Shown piece after piece: positions 33,665-39,463 of a stretch of DNA of 39,463 bases. Numbering within the stretch: position 1 is the stretch's first letter; the number at the start of each line of letters is the position of its first letter. Made by a program: the position numbers and the translations under genes. Source of the stretch: Bacteroidales bacterium (lineage in GTDB: Bacteria; Bacteroidota; Bacteroidia; Bacteroidales; P3); assembly GCA_017428115.1 (NCBI GenBank), contig JAFRRK010000090.1:1-39463 (forward strand). Reading direction: 5' to 3'. The notes beneath the pieces were generated by a model. It worked only from the letters and a program-made list of their open reading frames with translations, ran no database searches and was not told where the DNA came from.

Positions 33665-34804
33665 TTATTTAAACAATTTGCCTGCAATAACCATACGCTG
33701 CACCTCACTCGTGCCTTCGTAAATCTCGGTAATCTTGGCATCGCGCATCATGCGCTCAACAGGATATTCGCGGGTGTAGCCATATCCACCGTGGAACTGC
33801 ACGGCCTTAGTAGTCACCTCCATAGCAGTCTCTGCCGCAAAGAGTTTTGCCATAGCAGCCTCTGCACTATAGGGCAGGCCGTTGTCCTTGTTATAATGGG
33901 CACGGCGCACCAGCAGACGGGCAGCCTGTACTTTGGTCTCCAAATCGGCCATCTGGAACTGGGTGTTTTGGAACTGGCTGATGCTACGTCCAAACTGCTT
34001 ACGCTCCTTGGTGTATTTCACCGTCTCATCCATCGCACCCTGGGCAATACCCAATGCCTGGGCAGCGATACCAATACGTCCACCATCAAGGGTCTTCATG
34101 GCAAGGCCAAATCCTTTGCCCAACTGCCCCAACTGGCGGTCTTTGGGTATACGGCAATCTTCAAAGATGAGTTCTGTAGTGGCACTACCACGTATGCCCA
34201 TCTTCTTCTCCTTCTTACCTATACTGAAACCGGGGTCAGTCTTCTCAACTATAAAGGCACTGATACCTTTAGTTCCAAGACTCTTATCAGTCATAGCAAT
34301 GATGATAAACACGTTGGCGTAACTACCATTGGTAATAAAAATCTTGCTGCCATTGAGCACCCATTCGTCGCCTTCAAGCACTGCTGTTGTTTGCTGGCCT
34401 GCTGCATCAGTACCCGCATTGGGTTCTGTCAGTCCGAAAGCTCCAATCCACTCACCACTTGCCAGTTTAGGCAAATACTTCATCTTCTGTTCCTCAGTGC
34501 CATTCTCCAAAATAGGCGCACAACAAAGGCTGGTATGGGCCGACAGGATGACACCCGTGGTGGCACATACGCGCGAAAGCTCTTCCACAGCCATACCATA
34601 CATGATATTTGTGCCACCAGCACCACCATACTGGGTCGGGACGGGAATGCCCATAAGACCTATTTTAGCCATCTTTTTCACCGTCTCCATTGGGAAACGT
34701 TCCTCCTCATCGACTTCGGCGGCGAGGGGCTTGACCTCCTTCTCTGCAAATTCGCGAATCATTTGCAGAAAAAGCTGGTCCTGTTTAGTAAAACTGAAGT
34801 CCAT
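33665..34804 (-). CDS. Acyl-CoA dehydrogenase (butyryl-CoA dehydrogenase-like)
   Basis: This is a 379-residue FAD enzyme of the short-chain acyl-CoA dehydrogenase type. The N-terminal domain, the GAFGLTEPNAGTDAAGQQTT segment and the ITNGSYANVFIIIAMTD stretch are typical, as are RKQFGRSISQFQ and QFHGGYGYTREYPVERMMRD. The catalytic Glu is expected in EIYEGTSEVQR near the C-terminus. Cotranscription with etfB-etfA and ridA suggests either reduction of crotonyl-CoA in fermentation or oxidation of acyl-CoA. Specificity for butyryl-CoA is suggested by the sequence but not proven. Confidence 0.93.
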   Translation of the reverse strand: MDFSFTKQDQLFLQMIREFAEKEVKPLAAEVDEEERFPMETVKKMAKIGLMGIPVPTQYGGAGGTNIMYGMAVEELSRVCATTGVILSAHTSLCCAPILENGTEEQKMKYLPKLASGEWIGAFGLTEPNAGTDAAGQQTTAVLEGDEWVLNGSKIFITNGSYANVFIIIAMTDKSLGTKGISAFIVEKTDPGFSIGKKEKKMGIRGSATTELIFEDCRIPKDRQLGQLGKGFGLAMKTLDGGRIGIAAQALGIAQGAMDETVKYTKERKQFGRSISQFQNTQFQMADLETKVQAARLLVRRAHYNKDNGLPYSAEAAMAKLFAAETAMEVTTKAVQFHGGYGYTREYPVERMMRDAKITEIYEGTSEVQRMVIAGKLFK

Positions 34805-34832
34805 ATTGTTTTGTGTCTAATTCATTAATACA

Positions 34833-35207
34833 TTATTTCACAGCAATAGTTTCAATCTCCACAAGCACTCCCATTGGCAGGCCCTTAACGGCAAAAGCGG
34901 CGCGTGCGGGGCAGTCCGTGCTGTAGTACTTGGCGTAGACTTCATTCATAGGTTTGAAATAGTCCATGTCCGCCAACAGACATGTCGATTTCACCACATC
35001 TTGGAACGTGAACCCAGCCTCGTCCAATATTGCCTTAATGTTCTGCATCACCTGCTCGGTCTGTGCAGTAATGCCTTCAGGCACCTCCTTGGTGGCGGAA
35101 TTGATGGGTATCTGACCCGAAATGTAAAGTGTGTTGCCTGCCAAAACGGCTTGGCTGTAAGGCCCGATAGCGGCCGGTGCCTTGGGGGTGTTGATAATCT
35201 TCTTCAT
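34833..35207 (-). CDS. ridA: RidA family reactive-imine/enamine deaminase
   Basis: This 124-residue protein hydrolyses reactive enamine and imine intermediates, such as 2-aminoacrylate, that damage PLP enzymes. Typical segments are PAAIGPYSQAVLAGNTLYIS, TEQVMQNIKAILDEAG and the conserved Arg in CPARAAFAV. Length is normal. It is the first gene of a leftward run with acd and etfBA and is preceded by a -7 element at 35277-35284. Its link with acyl-CoA metabolism here is positional only. Confidence 0.95.
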   Translation of the reverse strand: MKKIINTPKAPAAIGPYSQAVLAGNTLYISGQIPINSATKEVPEGITAQTEQVMQNIKAILDEAGFTFQDVVKSTCLLADMDYFKPMNEVYAKYYSTDCPARAAFAVKGLPMGVLVEIETIAVK

Positions 35208-35276
35208 AGTATAGTATTGATTATTATTTTGTTCTCTATATGCAACAGGGCATTAGTACCCCAATATTTGGAATTG

Positions 35277-35284
35277 CAAAGATA
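35277..35284 (-). promoter_or_regulatory. -7 element of the ridA-acd-etfBA operon
   Basis: On the minus strand this reads TATCTTTG, an exact TAnnTTTG match. The nearest TTTG is only 12 bp upstream, closer than usual, so the -33 part is uncertain. The leader would be about 65 nt. Confidence 0.5.
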
Positions 35285-35324
35285 TGATTTTTTTTTCAAA
35301 TAATAGGTAATCTCATCATGTTTT

Positions 35325-35355
35325 TTTGCCAATCCTATGTTTTTTTGTATTTTTG
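35325..35355 (+). promoter_or_regulatory. Promoter upstream of anmK
   Basis: TTTG (35325-35328), 19 bp, TATTTTTG (35348-35355) matches the consensus exactly. Transcription would start near 35359, leaving about 267 nt before the anmK ATG, with a possible small gene inside. Confidence 0.75.
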
Positions 35356-35365
35356 CAAACCGATT

Positions 35366-35614
35366 ATGATGCCATTTTCCATCGAATACCTTATCTCTCT
35401 GCCATTAACGATTCTCGTTTATTGGCTGAATCTCTCCCAGTTAAGAGGTCTTATTGCTTCTATACGGCTTTTTTCTCTTCTTAGCGGCATATACCACACC
35501 AACACTGCCAGACTCCCTATCGAAGTAAACCATCATTTCACATACCACTCTGACACCTCCTCCCCATCCTCCCTACAACGCCTTTTCAATCAATTATCAC
35601 AACAATCACATTAA
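35366..35614 (+). CDS. Possible small membrane protein (82 residues), uncertain
   Basis: This frame begins with ATGATG seven bases after the predicted transcription start and ends 11 bases before anmK. The N-terminal part, IEYLISLPLTILVYWLNL, could be a membrane helix; the C-terminal half is polar and Ser/His-rich. No family is recognised. The position on an anmK transcript is suggestive, but the codon pattern is not convincing, so it may instead be untranslated leader. Confidence 0.35.
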   Translation: MMPFSIEYLISLPLTILVYWLNLSQLRGLIASIRLFSLLSGIYHTNTARLPIEVNHHFTYHSDTSSPSSLQRLFNQLSQQSH

Positions 35615-35625
35615 TTTCGCCCCCA

Positions 35626-36675
35626 ATGTTACTACTCGGAATTATGTCAGGCACCTCACTCGACGGACTCGACATAGCATACTGCGACATCAACCACCAC
35701 GGCTTTGAACTACTATCGGCCACCACCTATCCCTACACCGAAGAATGGTGTCGACGTCTCTCTACTCTCGAACACGCCACCGCCCTGGAATACGCTCGCG
35801 CCGATGTCGAGTTGGGGCATTATATTGGCCATCAAATCAATCGTTTTCGCAACGAACATCCAGGACCCGTCGATGCCATAGCCTGCCACGGCCACACCAT
35901 CTTCCACCAGCCGCAACTCGGTCTCACCACTCAGATAGGCGATGGCGATGCCATAGCAGCCGAAACCCACCTACCTGTGGTGTTCAACTTTCGCAAGCTC
36001 GACGTAGCCCTCGGTGGACAAGGAGCTCCGCTCGTGCCCATTGGCGACAGGCTACTGTTTGGCCAATATGAGGCCTGTCTGAACCTTGGCGGCATTGCCA
36101 ACATATCGTACGAGAACACCCACCGTCAGCGTGAAGCGTATGACATCTGCCCCTGCAACATGGCATTGAACCACCTAGCACGACTCAACGGGTGTTCCTA
36201 CGACAAAGATGGGCTCATGGCCAGTCGCGGCATGATAGGCAAACCACTACTTGCCCAGATGAATGCTTTGGAATACTACCGTAGGCCTCTGCCTAAATCG
36301 CTTGGCAAAGAGTGGTTTGTGGCGCATATGCTACCCCTACTCGACTCTGGTCTACTTAGTGTCAACGACATGCTGGCCACCACGGTCGAACATATTGCAA
36401 TACAAGTGACCCATGCAGTTGCTGAGCACAATCTTGGCTCCATGTTAGTCACCGGTGGCGGTGCCAAAAACAAATACCTGATTGCTCGGCTACAGGCTCT
36501 CCTACCCAACTGCCACATCACCATTCCCTCCGACAGTATCATCGACTACAAAGAGGCTATCATCTTTGCCCTGCTAGGATTCTTACGCCTTAATAGGCAA
36601 AACAACTGCCTTAGCAGTGTCACTGGCGCACTGCATGACAACTGCGGCGGCGACATCGCAGGAATAATACTATAG
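35626..36675 (+). CDS. anmK: Anhydro-N-acetylmuramic acid kinase
   Basis: AnmK phosphorylates and opens 1,6-anhydro-MurNAc released from peptidoglycan, giving MurNAc-6-phosphate. This 349-residue protein begins with the nucleotide-binding motif GIMSGTSLDGLDIAYC, followed by VDAIACHGHTIFH, NFRKLDVALGGQGAPLVPIG, NLGGIANIS and VTGGGAKNKYLIARL. Length is normal for Bacteroidales. It has a strong promoter with a long leader. No terminator is visible in the 150-bp gap before the convergent hemW. Confidence 0.95.
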   Translation: MLLLGIMSGTSLDGLDIAYCDINHHGFELLSATTYPYTEEWCRRLSTLEHATALEYARADVELGHYIGHQINRFRNEHPGPVDAIACHGHTIFHQPQLGLTTQIGDGDAIAAETHLPVVFNFRKLDVALGGQGAPLVPIGDRLLFGQYEACLNLGGIANISYENTHRQREAYDICPCNMALNHLARLNGCSYDKDGLMASRGMIGKPLLAQMNALEYYRRPLPKSLGKEWFVAHMLPLLDSGLLSVNDMLATTVEHIAIQVTHAVAEHNLGSMLVTGGGAKNKYLIARLQALLPNCHITIPSDSIIDYKEAIIFALLGFLRLNRQNNCLSSVTGALHDNCGGDIAGIIL

Positions 36676-36825
36676 TTCGCTTCCCGCCATACATCTTGCC
36701 ACATGTCTACCTCAAGCAGATAGACTATTACCGTATTGTACCTCACTGCTTATAGCATCAATCGCACCTTGTCCTTTTAGCCTCTCCTATTCAATACTAA
36801 CGGTTGTCAACTAGCAGTGCCCACC

Positions 36826-37932
36826 TTATAAGAACAATGCTGCCGCAATACCATCGGCATGCAAAAGGCCTTCTGGCGTAGGGCGATAGTGGGTGGAGGT
36901 GTCAAATATGAGCCCAGCCTCCACAAAACGTCGTATACCCTCCTGCAAACGCTGGGCAAATGGTGGCGATACCAACCGCTTATCGATTCCATCAACCGTG
37001 CGCAATGCGGTCATAACATATTCGTTATGGGCATCCTTCATCGTCAGCTCTTCCTCCTCATGGTCTATCGGTCCCGACATGACGCTGCCGATATATCGTT
37101 CCACATCTGCCACATTCCACCTGCGCCTCATGCCGTCGAAACTATGGGCCGCCGCACCCACCCCCAAATAAGGGGTACGGTTCCAATAACGACTATTGTG
37201 CAATGCCTTATACCCTGGCATGGCAAAATTGGACACCTCATACTGTTCAAACCCGTGAGCAGCAGCCCAATCAAGCAGGGCATAATAATGGTCAATCTGC
37301 TCTGACTCTTCAGCGGGCTGCAAACGCCCTTGCTCAATCTGACGACACAGCATTGTTCCCTCCTCTACCGTAAGCGCATAAGCCGAGAGGTGGCTGACGG
37401 GCATCCCTTCGAGCCTATCGAGATTGGCCTTCCAGTCAGAAAGACTTTGATTAGGCAGACCATAGATGAGATCCACGCTCAGTCTATCAAATCCCGCCTC
37501 AGCAGCGTTTTCCACCGCAGCAACAGCCTGCAGCGCATTATGCCTGCGGTTGAGCAGACGCAAGTCACCGTCATGAAACGACTGAATACCAATGCTGATG
37601 CGGTTGAAGAATTGAAAGCGACTTAGCTCTGACAGATAATCCTTTGTCAAATCCTCGGGATTCGCCTCCAAGGTTACCTCCTGAAGCTGTGATACGTCGT
37701 AATTGTCTCGAATAGCCTCCACAATCTTGTCCAACTGGGGCAGCGGCAACAATGAGGGGGTTCCACCGCCAAAATACACCGTTTGCAGCGGATGCTCCAT
37801 TGAGGAGCTGCGACGGCGCAACTCCTCACATATCGCATCAACATAAGGCTGAGTACTCGCACCCGTGACAGTGGAGTAGAAGGCGCAGTAAGTACACTTA
37901 CGGTGGCAGTAGGGAATGTGCAGATAGAGCAT
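36826..37932 (-). CDS. hemW: Radical SAM heme chaperone HemW
   Basis: This 368-residue radical SAM protein has the cluster motif CxxxCxxC at Cys9, Cys13 and Cys16 in IPYCHRKCTYCAFYS. Other segments are VYFGGGTPSLL, the SIGIQSFHDGDLRLLNRRH stretch and the HemW-typical HNSRYWNRTPYLGVGAAAHS. It lacks the extra Cys found just after the motif in the related HemN. HemW binds heme and delivers it to hemoproteins. It follows meaB by eight bases on the same strand. Confidence 0.93.
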   Translation of the reverse strand: MLYLHIPYCHRKCTYCAFYSTVTGASTQPYVDAICEELRRRSSSMEHPLQTVYFGGGTPSLLPLPQLDKIVEAIRDNYDVSQLQEVTLEANPEDLTKDYLSELSRFQFFNRISIGIQSFHDGDLRLLNRRHNALQAVAAVENAAEAGFDRLSVDLIYGLPNQSLSDWKANLDRLEGMPVSHLSAYALTVEEGTMLCRQIEQGRLQPAEESEQIDHYYALLDWAAAHGFEQYEVSNFAMPGYKALHNSRYWNRTPYLGVGAAAHSFDGMRRRWNVADVERYIGSVMSGPIDHEEEELTMKDAHNEYVMTALRTVDGIDKRLVSPPFAQRLQEGIRRFVEAGLIFDTSTHYRPTPEGLLHADGIAAALFL

Positions 37933-37940
37933 CTTAAAGA

Positions 37941-39044
37941 CTATGCAATCGGCGTGTCCAAAAGTATGTCGGCAGCTGCGTAAGCAGAAATCTTGTTGTC
38001 GAGTATGTCCTGACTCATTTGGGCTATACGCTGTTGCATTCCTGGGGCGTTGAAGAAGCGGTCGCGCAAACCGCTCTCAATAGTCTCGTTCAATATCCGG
38101 ATATTTTGCTGCTGACGCTTGTGATAAAAGAATCCGTTAGCCTTGGTGAATGCCACATACTCCATCACATTATTCCAAAGTTCCTGCACACCTTGATGCG
38201 TATAGGCAGAGCAGAGCATCACCTTAACCGTCCATTGCGAGTCTGGCATCGGAAACAGATGCAGGGCATTGCGATACTGGGTGGCGGCAAGCTCGGCTTT
38301 CACAGGGTCGAGGTCGCATTTGTTGATGGCTATCATATCGGCCATCTCCATAATGCCGCGTTTGATGCCCTGCAATTCATCGCCTGTGTTGGCAAGCTGA
38401 AGCAGCAAGAAGAAGTCAACCATGGAGTGGGCTGCCACTTCCGACTGTCCCACACCCACCGTCTCCACTATCACCACATCAAAACCTGCCGCCTCGCAAA
38501 GTACGATAATCTCGCGGGTCTTGCGGGCCACGCCTCCCAACGAGCCTGCCGAAGGAGACGGCCTGATAAAGGCATTTGGGTCTACCGACAGCTCCTCCAT
38601 GCGGGTCTTGTCGCCCAATATACTGCCACGCGAACGCTCACTGCTGGGGTCTATGGCCAGCACTGCCACCTTGTGATTGTGGGCGGTGAGATATTTGCCT
38701 AAAGCCTCGATGACGGTGCTCTTGCCCGCACCTGGCACACCCGTGATGCCCAACCGTACCGACTTACCCGAATATGGCAGGCAACGCTCAATTACTTGCT
38801 GTGCCTTCTGCTGATGATCATGCAGCGTACTTTCTACCAAGGTAATAGCACGACTGAGCATTATACGGTCGCCATGCAGTATACCACTCACCATCTCTTC
38901 CACGGTAGGCTCATTACGACGGCGTGCACGTATCTTTTCAAGATAGCTATTATTCACTTGCCCAGGCTGTTTCACGCCCTCTTTAACACTTAGGGCCGAT
39001 TCATAGTCAAAATTGCTATATAATTTGTTATCTTCTGTTGACAT
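37941..39044 (-). CDS. meaB: Methylmalonyl-CoA mutase-associated GTPase MeaB
   Basis: MeaB protects and reactivates the B12-dependent methylmalonyl-CoA mutase, used by Bacteroidales to make propionate from succinate. This 367-residue G3E-type GTPase has its P-loop GVPGAGKS at 102-109, then VLAIDPSSERSRGSILGDKT, RPSPSAGSLGGVARKT, VIVETVGVGQSEV and the NKCD base-recognition motif. Length is normal. The mutase genes are not in this window. It is the first gene of a short run with hemW. Confidence 0.95.
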   Translation of the reverse strand: MSTEDNKLYSNFDYESALSVKEGVKQPGQVNNSYLEKIRARRRNEPTVEEMVSGILHGDRIMLSRAITLVESTLHDHQQKAQQVIERCLPYSGKSVRLGITGVPGAGKSTVIEALGKYLTAHNHKVAVLAIDPSSERSRGSILGDKTRMEELSVDPNAFIRPSPSAGSLGGVARKTREIIVLCEAAGFDVVIVETVGVGQSEVAAHSMVDFFLLLQLANTGDELQGIKRGIMEMADMIAINKCDLDPVKAELAATQYRNALHLFPMPDSQWTVKVMLCSAYTHQGVQELWNNVMEYVAFTKANGFFYHKRQQQNIRILNETIESGLRDRFFNAPGMQQRIAQMSQDILDNKISAYAAADILLDTPIA

Positions 39045-39122
39045 AGACGTATTTATTCAATAATTACACATAACGTAAAAAATTCATTTATAGTATAGAT
39101 AAAAAATATTTTCAAAAAAAAT

Positions 39123-39153
39123 TTTGCCATATCACAAAAAGTTAGTACCTTTG
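39123..39153 (+). promoter_or_regulatory. Promoter of the tRNA-Met gene
   Basis: TTTG (39123-39126), 19 bp, TACCTTTG (39146-39153) matches the consensus exactly, 33 bp before the tRNA. Confidence 0.8.
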
Positions 39154-39186
39154 CACTCGCTTTTCTGAAAGAACAGAGCATTTCTT

Positions 39187-39260
39187 GGCGGGATAGCTCA
39201 GCTGGTTAGAGCGCTGGATTCATAACCCGGAGGTCATCAGTTCAAGTCTGATTCCCGCTA
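39187..39260 (+). tRNA. tRNA-Met (anticodon CAT)
   Basis: A 74-nt cloverleaf. The acceptor GGCGGGA (39187-39193) pairs with TCCCGCT (39253-39259, G-U at the first pair). The D arm GCTCAGCTGGTTAGAGC, the anticodon loop with CAT in GGATTCATAACCC, and the T arm with GTTCAAGTC are in place. CCA is not encoded. CAT could also mark tRNA-Ile after lysidine modification, but the body looks like an elongator Met tRNA. A promoter precedes it and a terminator follows. Confidence 0.95.
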
Positions 39261-39261
39261 C

Positions 39262-39302
39262 AAAAAATAAAGCTTCGACCACAAGTCGAAGCTTTATTTT
39301 TT
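39262..39302. terminator. Bidirectional terminator shared by the tRNA and the convergent gene
   Basis: Arms 39262-39279 and 39285-39302 are perfectly complementary over 18 bp around CACAA, with the core AGCTTCGAC and A/T ends that provide T-tracts both ways. It overlaps the stop codon of the convergent gene at 39301-39303. Confidence 0.93.
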
Positions 39303-39463
39303 AACGTACTATACTGAAGGTGCCCGCCTTGGTCTTCCAGTTGCGGTTGCTGCCGTCGATGTATCGCACATAATAGGCATACGCTCCCTGCGGCAGCGGC
39401 TTGCCGTTGTAGGTGCCGTCCCACTCCTCGGTGAGGCCGTCGAAATGGGCCAAATGTCTGCCC
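39301..39463 (-). CDS. 3' end of a secreted protein with T9SS type B sorting domain (partial)
   Basis: Only the last 54 residues lie in the window; the gene continues past the right edge. The sequence contains EEWDGTYNGKPLPQGAYAYY followed by VRYIDG and ends KTKAGTFSIVR. The W-DG-T-Y-G-K-P-P-G-Y-Y pattern and the terminal strand fit the gliding-motility-associated C-terminal domain (type B sorting domain) that directs proteins through the type IX secretion system. It is read in the frame ending TAA at 39301. This implies that the organism has a T9SS. The function of the passenger part is unknown. Confidence 0.85.
   Translation of the reverse strand, partial: GRHLAHFDGLTEEWDGTYNGKPLPQGAYAYYVRYIDGSNRNWKTKAGTFSIVR

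Noticed and set aside
33791-34828. Long open frame of 345 codons on the plus strand
   Set aside because: It is antisense to the acyl-CoA dehydrogenase gene, which has full family motifs. The composition is typical of a shadow frame.

Overview
The window is chromosomal DNA from a Bacteroidota bacterium, most likely of the order Bacteroidales. Three things point there. Promoters fit the Bacteroidota pattern TTTG, about 19 bases, TAnnTTTG. Shine-Dalgarno sites are mostly absent. The product mix is typical: a DUF5723 outer-membrane protein, a GltS-like symporter, MeaB, and a type B C-terminal sorting domain of the type IX secretion system (T9SS) at the right edge. No genus is assigned.

Layout. 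Positions 1-1120 hold no convincing gene. They contain an outward-facing promoter with paired direct repeats, one copy of a dispersed repeat, and a 224-bp MITE-like element. A lone umuC follows (1121-2353). Next is the most unusual locus (2453-4921): a strong promoter, a leader of about 335 nt with nested perfect helices, then an EcoRI-family adenine methyltransferase and a DUF262-HNH nuclease. Positions 5027-13881 run leftward: pyrE, a secreted FGE-like protein, hpt, a small lipoprotein, an AsmA-family protein, a GltS-like symporter and an Omp85-type outer-membrane protein. Positions 14206-20784 run rightward: a Nudix hydrolase, dprA, atpD-atpC, an SAH/MTA deaminase and a peptide-binding lipoprotein. 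Two leftward secreted-protein genes follow (20781-22531), then an 0.88-kb gap with the second, inverted copy of the dispersed repeat. Positions 23416-30706 run rightward: a lipoprotein, a DUF5723 protein, der, a MORN-repeat lipoprotein, cca and miaA. Then come leftward nagB and ridA-acd-etfB-etfA, rightward anmK, leftward hemW and meaB, tRNA-Met(CAT), and the 3' end of a T9SS cargo gene.

How the genes relate. Most are housekeeping: purine and pyrimidine salvage or synthesis (hpt, pyrE), ATP synthase beta and epsilon, tRNA maturation (cca, miaA), amino-sugar and cell-wall recycling (nagB, anmK), acyl-CoA dehydrogenation with its electron carrier (acd, etfAB), and support of methylmalonyl-CoA mutase (meaB). 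The accessory content is concentrated at 1-5026 and 22532-23415, where the repeats lie. The best candidate for an undescribed system is the structured leader with the methyltransferase and DUF262-HNH genes. It looks like a restriction-modification or defence cassette whose expression may be set by RNA folding.
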